Assembly: GCA_014529385.2 (NCBI GenBank)
Contig: CM043944.1
Location: 175,733,740-175,797,739 of the forward strand
Reading direction: 5' to 3'
Source: Adiantum capillus-veneris
Lineage: Eukaryota; Streptophyta; Polypodiopsida; Polypodiales; Pteridaceae
Length of the DNA: 64,000 nucleotides
Under the pieces are notes generated by a model. The model was not told the origin of the DNA and did no database searches. It worked only from the letters and a program-made list of their open reading frames with translations. The position numbers and the translations under genes are program-made. This document shows, piece after piece, positions 54,995-64,000 of the stretch (positions are counted from its first letter, which is position 1; each line of letters opens with the position of its first letter).

Positions 54995-55221
54995 TGTTGG
55001 AATTAGGGTTGCAGAGAAACACACACAGCTTGGAGAATACGAAGGAAGCTCAAGGCACACAATAGAGAGTATGTTACTTAGTGTGCAATGGAAAGATAGA
55101 TAGCCCTAGAGTGATGGGCGTATATACAATGCACGGGGGAAAAAACCTCCTAAAGAGGGAAAAAATGCCCCGGCAGTCCTAGTGTGTTCACACACATCAC
55201 TACCACATGTATATGGTAACA
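54995..55221 (-). repeat. 5' LTR of Copia C
   Basis: 227 bp, two substitutions against the 3' LTR. Confidence 0.97.
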
Positions 55222-55226
55222 ACTAT

Positions 55227-55488
55227 GAGTGGAAGTGCTGAGACTGAGAGAAGACAAAGAGAAGAATACGACACCAGGCTGTTCTCAAACCCTCCTTCAA
55301 GGGCCCCTCTCTCATGGAGAGAGAGGTCTATGCTATTGATTGCACAAATCTGGTACAATGGTGTTGATGCAATGAACTTGATGCTATGATGCAAGGGAGG
55401 GCTAAGTCGATGTTGACGGCGACTACGACGGCGGTGACGACTAGTGCTGAAATTTGATATTGGAAACGCTAGTGCTCCTTGCTTAAAC
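55227..55488. other. Spacer between Copia C and D
   Basis: Unassigned. Contains GACGGCGACTACGACGGCGG-type units similar in wording to 37380-37405; ends in the D target copy TAAAC (55484-55488). Confidence 0.5.
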
Positions 55489-56028
55489 TATCACAAATTG
55501 GTGACATGGCAGTGCCCCCCAGATACACACACACAGCGCCTGCTGCTGAAGTGGTAGCAACAGCCGAAAAACGCGCCGCATTTCTTGCCAGAAAATGCGC
55601 TGATAGGCTGACGTGGTAGGCAGTACGGACCTTCCCAATTTGTGATGGACTAGTCTGTACGATCTCCACAAATTACGCTGATATTTTGGTAAATTGTGGA
55701 CTACAGTTGCTTTTAAGTTTAAGAGCTTTTGAGTATGAGATTTTGGGGCTCTGCTTTTGGGCATCCCTTGTAACATTAAATAAGTTGTTGGGGCCTCAGT
55801 ACTGAGAGCATTTGGATGCAGAGTCTGAGTGTGAGTCCCTGCACACTCCCTTGTACTCTACACCAAGGTTAATATAAAAAGAAATACCGAAAGGGACACC
55901 AGTCTTTGGGGCCAATACCTCTTGGCATGGAACTACGTCGGGCCATGTCATCTTTTGTGAACTGTTTTAAAGTGAATCTTTGCTATGTCGCGGTAGAATC
56001 TAGACTTGGGGTGTACAAGTTTGTTACA
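55489..56028 (+). repeat. 5' LTR of D
   Basis: About 540 bp, begins TATCACAAATTGG (first TG decayed to TA), ends TTGTTACA; TATAAAA at about 55873-55879. Confidence 0.92.
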
Positions 56029-56029
56029 G

Positions 56030-56041
56030 TGATATCAGAGC
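56030..56041 (+). promoter_or_regulatory. Primer binding site of D
   Basis: TGATATCAGAGC, one mismatch to the initiator tRNA-Met complement. Confidence 0.85.
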
Positions 56042-56471
56042 ACAAAAAGATTCTTCTTCTCTACGGAGGATCCGATCCTTTTTATAGCACACACAAACTT
56101 TTGCAAAAGAATCTCCGTGTCCCGACCCCGGACTTATTAGCCACTCCCACCCTTCATACATCGCGCATCGGGCGTGCTTCTGTCTTCATCGCTCTGTCTT
56201 ACAATGCATAAAGCCATAAAGAATCCCAGACTACACATGGGTTCTCATGGAGAATCTGACAGAGATGACACCTCTCAGTGGGAAGGCAAAGAAAAGTTGG
56301 AAATATGGCATGGGAACTAAAGAAAAGAATGGAGATTTGGGCTTTTTTTTTTTACAGACAAGTTTGCAAGAACAGAGTACAAACGTCAACTGTAGATTGA
56401 CATATGTGTGAACAGATTGATTAAGTACTCTAGGGACCGGAGATTGGCGAGACACCTGAAGAATTACCCGA

Positions 56472-57455
56472 TTGATAAGATTTACTCAAGATGACATGTG
56501 GCCATTGCTTCTCCTGTCACGTAGGGAGGAAACCGAAAAGATAGACGAGTGCAAAAAAGCGGAACCTGTACTCGCAGAAAGAGATGGCCAAGAACTCTTG
56601 AAAAGAAGCACTTCTACAGAGACAACCAATATGACTTCCTCAAAGAGACAAACAAAAAAACCAAAGAATTTAAAGAAGGTGGACACTTGATAAAATTTGA
56701 ATCCTTTTCTGGATTCCGAGATGCTCCGAGGGCTTTGTCCTTCATCTAGTAGTTTGACATAGCCTTCTCTGGACGGCATTACTCAGACACTCCAAGATTA
56801 GGAGGGTTGCATCTTTTCTTAATAATCCAACATGGTGGTCCACTCTTCTTCTGCAGAAGGAAGCTCCAATCAAGTGGTTGAAATTCAAAAGGCTCTTTAT
56901 TTCTTCTTGCCTGACCCGGGAGTACAAACGGGATGTAAGAATCGCTTGGAACAATCTTCGGATGACCAAGGGAGATTCTTTGGACGCTTGTAGTGAGAGA
57001 TTTTGGGACTCTTTTCTACCAACCTATTCATTAAATAAGGTCACCTTTAAAGAACAGATTGAGAGGTTTTGATGCGGACTCCCTACAAAGATCTGAGACG
57101 ATTTCCTTGAACAAAAGTCAAATTCTATTCAAGAATTGATGGGTCGTGCAAAACGGGGTTTCTCGATACATTCCAGGAATTTGACTTACATCACTGATGA
57201 GATCTTGACTCAGAGGACCAGTCAGAACTCCAATAATGAACGTAGAAAGAAAAAGAGTTCCCAGGACAAAGAAAAGAACGATACACGACCCCGACTGACT
57301 CTTAGAAAAGGGCTATCTATCTCAAAGAGGGGAAGTGTTTTGGTTGCGAGAACTAGGGAAAATCTCCACAAAGCTCCCCAAAAAGGCATAGAAAGGACAA
57401 ACTAAAGACAGGCTAGAGAGTTCTAGAGCAGCAGTCGAGCGCAGAAGAAAAGGAA
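56472..57455 (+). pseudogene. gag: D gag
   Basis: Fragments 56549-56749, 56878-57072 and 57136-57405 show the gypsy gag core: KKTKEFKE, FDIAFSGRHYS, TWWSTLLLQKEAPIKW, WNNLRMTKGDSLDACSERFWD, SNSIQELMGRAKRGF. A zinc knuckle remnant CFGCEN is visible in another frame at about 57335-57355. Many stops. Confidence 0.85.
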
Positions 57456-57457
57456 AG

Positions 57458-57860
57458 ATGAAAGCAGAACTAGTACCACATTCCGTGGGGGCTGAACCAA
57501 ATCAGATGAATGAAAGTACAAAACTTAGCTGCACTTCGGGCAAAGTGAAAGATCAGAAAGCCCTCATTTTCTTTGATGGAGGAGCCAAGGCTAGCTTCTT
57601 TTCACTTGAATTGGCATCTCAATTTGGACTTACGCTCGACAGGCTGAGGCCATAGGCACAGGGTGTCTTAGCGGCACCCAGATGGGATGTTGCCATTACA
57701 CCGATCATTGGCAAACTTCATTTGCAATGTCAGAGGTATTTAGGACACGAGGACTTCTACGTGTGCCCTTAGGAAGGTTGTGATGTCCTCCTCGAAATCC
57801 CTTGGTACCACAAGAACAATGTTGTGGTTGACTATCGGGCTGAGAAGCGAATTTGACAAA
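57458..57860 (+). pseudogene. pro: D aspartic protease
   Basis: LIFFDGGAKASFFS is a retropepsin active-site strand with DGGA; the later part reads CDVLLEIPWYHKNNVVVDY. Split by TAG after TLDRLRP and another stop near 57772. Confidence 0.85.
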
Positions 57861-57869
57861 TGAAGAGCA

Positions 57870-58590
57870 GAGAGATTGTACTTGATGAAATTCAGTTTCT
57901 TTACTTGATTTTCTTGAGAGAATTTAGTGATGATTGAAGGTCGAATATGTTTTGACCTCGAAAAAAAACAACAAGATTTTTTACATCAGGGGCTAACAGT
58001 TTCTTTGAGGGCGTACAAAGCGAGTTACCTCCTTCCTCCTTTACGTCGTGAAGATCACATGATTGATTCGTGGTAGTACACCACCAAACCGGCCACCTTA
58101 CAGACTTAGCCAAGGCCAAGATAAAGAAACAATGAACCAGAACAGATTTCCACATTACAAGAATCGATGATATACTCGACACTTGCTGAATTGATATGAA
58201 GAATGATTATCATCAGATCTATATTGCTCCTGGAGACATCTTCAAGACAGCTTTCAGGATGACTTTTTGGATTTTCAGAGAAATATCGATTAATTGTGGG
58301 TTTTGCAGACCCTGAGGAAGCATAAATTGCTTATAAGTGTAAAAAAGAGCGAGTTTTTTCTTGTCGAAGATACACTTTTTGGGACACATTGTCTCAGCAG
58401 AGAAGAAGTACAGATGGACTCGGCCAAGATTGAGACTATACGTGATTGGCCCGATTTGAAGAATGTTCTTGAAGTTAGAAGCTTCTTGGCTTTGTGTTCT
58501 TACCACCGGTCATTCAAAAGTTTGCAGAGGTAGCTTCCCCTTTGCACATTCTGACACAGAAAGGAGTCCTTCTCATGGGGACCCACAGAG
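57870..58590 (+). pseudogene. pol (RT): D reverse transcriptase, internally deleted
   Basis: DMKNDYHQIYIAPGDIFKTAFRMTFW (the palm start) at about 58194-58275 is followed within about 30 bases by VLQTLRKHKLLISVKKSEFFLVEDTLFGTHCLS. The intervening FGLTNAPATF and YxDD region is missing. DSAKIETIRDWPDLKNVLEVRSFLAL follows. The RT cannot be active. Confidence 0.85.
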
Positions 58591-59076
58591 GTGACTGCCT
58601 TTCAAACATTGAAAGAGAAATTGACTACTGGACCAGCATTGGCTTTGCCGGATTTGCAAGAGTCATTCAAAGTGTATTGTGATGCTTGTGGTCGTAGTGT
58701 GGGAGTGGTCTTAATGCAAGCAGGCCATGTGATTGCCTATGAAAGCCAATTGTTTTCAAGGCTAGAATTGACAGCCCAGATTTATTAGAAAGAGCTACTG
58801 GCAGTGATCCATGCTCTTACTCAGTGGCGAGATTACCTACTCAGATCCGATTTCACAGTCTTTACTGATCATCAGAGTTTACACTACTTCTTGTCACAGA
58901 AGCAGCTTTCGGAAAAGCAGATGCGGTGGGCTAACATCTTGTCACAATTTCACTTCCATATTGTCCATGTTCAGGGACAGAAGAACTTGGTGGCATATGC
59001 TTTGTCTCGGAAGCTGCTTGTCTTGGCTATTTCCGCGATTCGTCATAGAAGCTTCGAGGACATGGTTGATCAATAG
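58591..59076 (+). pseudogene. pol (RH): D RNase H
   Basis: FKVYCDACGRSVGVVLMQAG, a TAG near 58788, then MIHALTQWRDYLLRSDFTVFTDHQSLHYFLSQKQLSEKQMRWANILSQF and YALSRK. The usual gypsy RNase H with its acidic positions. Confidence 0.92.
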
Positions 59077-59196
59077 GCCACAGATCCAGATTTTTTGAAT
59101 GTATTCACTTGAATACAGAATGGGGAGGTAGTAGCAGGATATTCCATACGAGATGGCTACTTGATGAAGAAAACGATGTTGTGAGTTAAACAGCCG

Positions 59197-60375
59197 TTGA
59201 GGGAAAAGATTTTGACAAAGTGCCATTGTCCACCTTTTACAGGTCACCACGGCATTGACACCACCTTGAAAGGTGTGGAGCGTTACTTATTTTGGCCGAG
59301 ACTCAAGAAGGATGTGGACGACTTTGTACACAGTTGCTTGGTATGCCAAAAGGTCAAGTTTGACAGACATAAATCACAAGGATTGTTACAGCCTTTACCC
59401 ATTCCCACCCGCCCCTGAGAAAGTATTGCTATGGATTTCATTTTTGATCTCCCGAAGCCACGGAGTGGGCATGATGGCATTTGGAGTGTCATCGACAGAT
59501 TTTAGCAAGCAAGCTCACTTCATTTAGTGAGACTGTTCATTGCACAGATTTTCAGATTATATGGCATGCCTGAGAAAATAGTCTCCGATAGAGATCCCCA
59601 TTTCACGAGTTTGTTTTGGAAGGCTATTTGGGAGAACATTGCCACACGGTTGCAGTTCTCGTCATCTTAATTTCTCTTCCACCCGCACACAGATGGGCAA
59701 TCTGAGAGTGCAAATTCAGTTGTATTGGATTTATTAAAGTCTTACATTTCTGATCAGAAGACTCAATGGGAATTTTTTTTTCCCTTGGTGGACTTTGCCT
59801 ACAATAGTACAATCCACTCTTCGACGAGGAAGGCGCCATTTGAGATCATTGAAGGTGCTCCGAATATTCCACCCTTCCTTAGCACGAAAGATAAGATTTT
59901 TGAAGCCGACCAGTACACGAGGGACTTGGACATTGCTTTTGCCAAGGTCCAAGAGGCTTTAGCAAAATCTCAAGAACGACACAAGAAGGCAGTAGATCGA
60001 CACCGTCGCGATTTGAAATGAAAGGAAGACAATTGGGTGCTCTTATGTTTTGAGAAGGCACGCCTAAGAAAGAAAAAGGAAAAGGAGAGGTTTTTTCCAA
60101 AGCTTACCATGAGGTACTATGGCCCTTTCCAGATAAAAGAAAAGATAAATGATGTCTCCTTTGGACTGAAGCTACCCGATACTTGGAAGACTCACAATGC
60201 ATTTCATGTGAGTCTATTCAAGCCTTTTAAAGGTGATGTGCTCGATGATGGGGAGTCAGATGAGCAACCCGAAGTGGAGGAAAGCGAGGAGATACTCGTT
60301 CCAGAACAGATATTGGTACACAAGGATACTCCTCAAATTTTGGAACTTTACTTTGAAGCATTCGGTTTAGCATAG
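59197..60375 (+). pseudogene. pol (IN): D integrase
   Basis: HHCC domain GHHGIDTTLKGVERYLFWPRL...CLVCQKVK; core Asp (AMDFIFDLPKP), Asp (VSDRDPHFTSLFW), Glu (HTDGQSESANS), LLKSYISDQKTQW. Stops near 59418, 59504 and 59671 and at 60019. C-terminal domain from 60037: RYYGPFQIKEKI (GPF motif) and LPDTWKTHNAFHVSLF. Residues intact, frame broken. Confidence 0.93.
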
Positions 60376-60940
60376 TCTACTCCGATAGAACCCCGATTTC
60401 AGTATGGGTGAATCTAGTGCAGCAGGTTTGCACAAGAGGGGAGTTCCCGTTCCTTTATTAACGGATTACCCTGATTTTGAATAGAGTCACTGATGTCCCT
60501 TTGGGTTTCAAGGATGCTGATGGGCTGACAATATTCTATTGTATGACTTTATGAACTCAATTCCCGAAATGAGAATGATTGATTTGTACTTGACTTGTTT
60601 GAGTGCAGGAACTGAAAGATGAAATGACTGTAGCATTTCGGACTAATAAATCTCTATAGACATGATTGCAATAAGGATTAGTTAATCAGGCATTTGTGAG
60701 GTCCCGAATGGATCTAGATGCGATTACTAAATACGTTGCCGATTAATCATGGTCTGAGATTTGGATTAAATTTGTATGTGATTTGTCATGTGATGTCAAG
60801 TGATGTCCGGTGATGTGACTATCGATTTGTACAAGTGCTAGATGTGTTATGTCTAGTGCGTCGGTACTAACAGTCAGTGTGTACTAAGACATTTTATGGT
60901 CTCTGTTTGTTTTGCAGGCATAATCGAGGGCGATTACAAT
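60376..60940 (+). other. D 3' untranslated region
   Basis: Non-coding, no frame supported; its length agrees with the G counterpart. Confidence 0.65.
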
Positions 60941-60958
60941 TCTTTCAAGAGGGGAGTA
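60941..60958 (+). promoter_or_regulatory. Polypurine tract of D
   Basis: TCTTTCAAGAGGGGAGTA directly before TGTCGCAAGC. Confidence 0.9.
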
Positions 60959-61493
60959 TGTCGCAAGCTGATGACGTAGCAGTGCCACCGAATACACACA
61001 CACACACAACCCCTGCTGACATTGTAGTAGCAACCGGAAAATGCGCAGCAATTCCCGCCGAAAAATGCTCTGACACGTTGACGTGGCAAGCAGTACGGAC
61101 CTCCGCAATTCGCGCTGAGCTGATGACGTGGTAGTCTGTACGATCTTTGCAAATTACGCTGGCTGATTTTGTCAGTTTTTGGACAACAGTTGCTTTTGAG
61201 TTTAAGAGCTTTTGAGTTTGAGTTTTTGGGGCTTTGCTTTTGAGCATCCCTTGTAACAATAAATAAATTTGTTGGGGCCTCATTACTGAGAGAATCTGGA
61301 CGCAGAGTCTGAATGTGAGTCTCTTGTACTTTGCACGATGATTAATATAAAACGAATTACTGAAAGGGGCGCCAGTCTTTGGGACCAATACCTCTTGACA
61401 CGGAACTACGTCGGGTTGTGTCGTCTTTTGTGAACTCTCTTAAAGTAAATCTCTACTATGTTGCGGTAGAAGCTGGACTTGGGGTTTGTTACA
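60959..61493 (+). repeat. 3' LTR of D
   Basis: About 535 bp, TGTCGCAAGCTG...GTTTGTTACA. Confidence 0.93.
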
Positions 61494-61592
61494 TAAACGC
61501 TAATGCTATCTGGCTGAAAACGCTGATGCTACCTGGTTGAAAACGCTCATGCTATCTGGATGAAAAACGCTGATGTTGTCAGGCTGAAAACT
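61494..61592 (+). repeat. 23-bp minisatellite, target of D
   Basis: About 4 units with core GGCTGAAAACGCTGATGCTA; D interrupted it at the TAAAC site. Same unit as 37499-37589. Confidence 0.85.
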
Positions 61593-62089
61593 CATATGTG
61601 CTTTGTAGATTATATGCGGAGTATTTTTGGCCTCTTGGCAGTTAGGTCTTTGAGGTCTCTTGGGATTGTTCCTACGATCCCCTCCCTCCCTCTTGTTGAC
61701 CAGCTTTTCTGTACACCCGAATACCTTTACCACCTTGTCTCCATGACGTTCTGAGGCCCCTCTGCTTTTAGTCGCAAAATCTCTTTCTAATGTAAATTGC
61801 TGCCATGTTGTAATTGGGTCTAGTAGGTATTCATATCTTTACGAAGATCACCTCTCAATGCAGATGACCATGAACCAGGGAAGTGTGTATGAGCAAGGTT
61901 TGGGTCCAATGGTGTATGGTCTCAAAAAGGTTGCAAGTGAAAAGAGCTAGATGAGAATGAGAAAGTTATCTAGCCAAAGTAAAGCTTGTGTACATATTGA
62001 TTACGTGGTGTTTGCTATTTTCATTTTGTTTCCTTCATCTTTCAATGCTGTAAGTTGTTTCGAGGCAAGCAGTTGTCAGATGGTAATAG

Positions 62090-62130
<41 letters not shown>

Positions 62131-62361
62131 AGAACAAAGAATAATACTGAAGAATGAACATAGCTCACATACCTAATCTTGTCTGAGTTTATGGAAATAT
62201 TAGTTGATCAGTATTGCAATTGGATGATAGATGGTACATAATACTGTTTCTTGACTTCCTCTAGATTTTCTCCCCTCTCCCTTCTAGAAGATGTAATATA
62301 GCAAATTATTGTCCTTGCCGTAAGTGTTTTCTTTGGGATGGTATATGAACGTTATGTAGCT
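61593..62361. other. Spacer
   Basis: No supported gene; includes a (CT)n run at about 62092-62128. Confidence 0.6.
62092..62128 (+). repeat. (CT)n microsatellite
   Basis: About 18 CT units. Confidence 0.95.
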
Positions 62362-62991
62362 TCAGGCAACAGGGTACTGAGGGGGAGGGGGAGGGGGAGG
62401 TGGAGGTTCATGGTGCTCAAGGGGAACATGTTGGTGCGGATGGGGGGGAGGAGGTGGATGATGAGATTGTGGTGGCACATGGTGGTGTGGAGGGGGATGA
62501 TGAGCTTCTGGTGGTGGAACATGGTGATGCGGATAAGGAGGGGGCGGAGGATGGTGGTGGTGATGCGGCGGAGGAGGAGGAGGAGGAGGGTGCTGATGAG
62601 CTTCTGGGGGCACATGGTGGGGGGGATGGTGGTGGTGATGCGGAGGAGAGGAGGGAGGAGGGGGGTGATGGGCGTCTGGTGGTACATGTTGGTGATAGTG
62701 GGGGGTTGGAGGGGATTGATCAGCTTGCGGCAATCCGTGGTTGTCGTGTAAGATCATACGTGCAGGAGTGCGGGGAGGGGTTGGTGGCACAATATGGTGG
62801 TGGTGGTGATGGATCTTGTTGTGAAAGACAAGCGACAGAGGAGTACGCCGAGGAGGTAATATGGCGCTGTGCAGGTGAAAGGGTTTGTTGAGCTGCGAAG
62901 GAGGCAGTGCGATGCGGCAGAAGTAGCTATAAGAGGAGGAGGAGGAGGAGGTAGAGAGCAGCTTCATTTTGTGGCATTGGTGCAAATCCAT
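62362..62991 (-). CDS. His/Pro-rich repeat protein, candidate host gene
   Basis: ATG at 62991 (MDLHQCHKMKLL) gives 209 residues. After a Ser-rich N-terminus, residues from about 65 onward are built from five degenerate units starting HVPP.AHHPPPP, alternating poly-Pro and poly-His (HHHHH). The frame is open through all units on the minus strand, whereas the plus-strand frame over the same DNA is Gly/Glu/Asp-rich. Upstream, a short ATG frame (MAMANKKLNW, about 63094-63159) in another frame could be a first exon or an upstream ORF. No signal peptide is evident. It might be a metal-binding or cell-wall protein, or only translated low-complexity DNA. Confidence 0.4.
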   Translation of the reverse strand: MDLHQCHKMKLLSTSSSSSSYSYFCRIALPPSQLNKPFHLHSAILPPRRTPLSLVFHNKIHHHHHHIVPPTPPRTPARMILHDNHGLPQADQSPPTPHYHQHVPPDAHHPPPPSSPPHHHHHPPHHVPPEAHQHPPPPPPPPHHHHHPPPPPYPHHHVPPPEAHHPPPHHHVPPQSHHPPPPPHPHQHVPLEHHEPPPPPPPPPQYPVA

Positions 62992-63078
62992 GGCGCCAGT
63001 TTTTATGGTGTAACTGTTGTTGTTGTTGTTCTTGACTTGCCCTCCACGCTGTGCTCTGCGGACGTGACTGCGACCCAA

Positions 63079-63775
63079 TTCAGTTTCTTATTCGCCATCG
63101 CCATTCTCTCCTTTACGGTTATAATAATTGTAGATGATATCTTAGCCCTTTCCTCATCCAACTTTTCATTTGTTACCTAGTTAAAAGAAATATCAATGGG
63201 GAATGGGGAAATAGCTTTTATCTAGACTAACATAATATGGTGAAAGGGTAGCTTTTTACACTTTCCAAAATTGAAAAAAACCTCTATGCACGCAATAAGG
63301 AGGGAGAGAGAAAGAGAGAGAGAGACCACTCAAGGCGATTGGCCGTACTAGTTACGAATAATGTTCATAATGACCTTTGGAGTAATAATCTTGGAATAAA
63401 GCACAATTTTTGTCGATCCACAAAATTCTTAATTTATTAAAAGGCTTCTCACACGAAAAAGTTAAAACAGAAGAATAAAGATACTTTTTCGTTTTCCTTA
63501 CCATGCTTTTATGAGTGACCTCCATTTAGCTTTTGCTAACAGTCTTTTTTTAAAAAACTACACACCACAGGGTCCTCAAGGGGAGGTGCTTATCCCTTCC
63601 AAATATTAACATGAAACATGGTCGGGCAAGGACTCCATACCATCGGACAAGAGCCATGCATAGGCATCACCATGGCTACCGAACTGATGCATCACATGTA
63701 TTGGAACAATGGAGAGAACTCGTAGCAACAAGAGGAGGATGCACTTGAGTGTTCTAAGGCAAGATCCCTAGAAAC
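63079..63775. other. Spacer upstream of the His/Pro frame
   Basis: AT-rich, with a GA run (about 63301-63325). No gene supported. Confidence 0.55.
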
Positions 63776-63904
63776 AATTGCCTTTAACAATCTTAATGAA
63801 ATCCTACATGTGATCGGGAATTGCCTTTAACAATCTTAATAAAATCCTACATGTGATCAGGAATTGCCTTTAACAATCTTAATGAAATCGTACATGTTAT
63901 CATG
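63776..63904 (+). repeat. 43-bp tandem repeat, 3 copies
   Basis: Units starting AATTGCCTTTAACAATC at 63776, 63819 and 63862 with a few substitutions. Confidence 0.95.
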
Positions 63905-64000
63905 TCATCGTGAGTGTGGCCTCATGACTAAGCTCAAAGGGTCTTAATGGAAGAACGAGCGATGGGCTCTACGGCTCTCGAATGAGCATCATCATTCGAC
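63905..64000. other. Window end, unassigned
   Basis: Nothing recognised. Confidence 0.5.

Larger units (their letters stand above)
50071..55221 (-). mobile_element. Copia C: complete Ty1/copia element, young
   Basis: Minus strand. LTRs 54995-55221 (5') and 50071-50297 (3'), each 227 bp with 2 differences; ACTAT target duplication (50066-50070, 55222-55226); primer binding site and polypurine tract present. Domain order gag, protease, integrase, RT, RNase H. Differs from A/B in LTR length and protein sequence. It has one nonsense codon, one frameshifting duplication, one late stop and a catalytic change in integrase. Confidence 0.97.
55489..61493 (+). mobile_element. D (Gy4): Ty3/gypsy element, full structure, heavily decayed
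   Basis: LTRs 55489-56028 and 60959-61493, primer binding site, polypurine tract, TAAAC target duplication (55484-55488, 61494-61498). Coding order gag, protease, RT, RNase H, integrase. Many stops; the LTRs are clearly diverged, so the copy is old. Elements G and H belong to the same family. Confidence 0.95.

Noticed and set aside
62400-62891. Plus-strand frame of 163 codons rich in Gly, Glu and Asp
   Set aside because: It is the antisense of the His/Pro repeat frame; its composition follows from the repeat and no motif is present.

Overview
The window looks like transposon-dense intergenic DNA from a land-plant nuclear genome. This is inferred from Ty3/gypsy and Ty1/copia LTR retrotransposons primed by initiator tRNA-Met, AT-rich flanks, many GA/CT microsatellites and repeated nesting of elements. 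I see no bacterial, organellar, rRNA, tRNA or CRISPR features. The species cannot be named from what is here. At most one stretch (a His/Pro-rich reading frame near 62.4-63.0 kb) could be a host gene; almost everything else is retroelement, repeat, or unassigned spacer.

Layout. 1-7814 (+): Ty3/gypsy element Gy1, entering the window inside gag and running through protease, RT, RNase H and integrase, followed by an unexpected second retropepsin-like domain before the polypurine tract (PPT). 7815-10095: its probable 3' LTR, then AT-rich spacer with a recurrent CGATCGCGATCG palindrome. 10096-13317 (+): a long unrecognised coiled-coil, proline-rich frame (Gy2) ending at a PPT and an LTR start. 14232-18309 (-): Copia A, lacking its 3' end and carrying two internal deletions. 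18310-19990: simple repeats. 19990-22555 (-): a decayed frame of Gy2-like organisation. 22640-24280: unassigned, with a 110-bp duplication. 24289-29388 (-): Ty3/gypsy element Gy3 with a complete domain order. 29750-36082 (+): element E, two 131-bp LTRs, PBS, PPT and 5-bp target site duplication (TSD) around essentially non-coding DNA, with a Copia A/B-family solo LTR inside it (32474-33278). 36137-37157 (-): fragment of a third Copia type. 38122-41835 (-): two tandem LTRs of the Gy4 (D) family and a scrambled Gy4 relative. 42010-47672 (-): full Copia B with TSD. 48544-49970 (+): gag and protease of another gypsy element, whose flank is split by full Copia C (50071-55221, -) with TSD. 55489-61493 (+): Ty3/gypsy D with LTRs and TSD, inserted in a 23-bp minisatellite. 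61494-64000: minisatellites, microsatellites and the His/Pro-rich frame.

The intact insertions can be roughly ordered. Copia C has 2 LTR differences in 227 bp by hand count and Copia B about 1 percent, so both are young. E has about 10 in 131 bp, and D is clearly more diverged. No autonomous element here is intact: each has nonsense codons, frameshifts or lost catalytic residues, many compatible with C-to-T decay of methylated DNA. The observations most worth following are the second protease-like domain downstream of the Gy1 integrase, the same-strand placement of a long unknown frame downstream of pol in both Gy1/Gy2 and Gy3, the palindrome family at 8.7-13.9 kb, and the non-coding element E.
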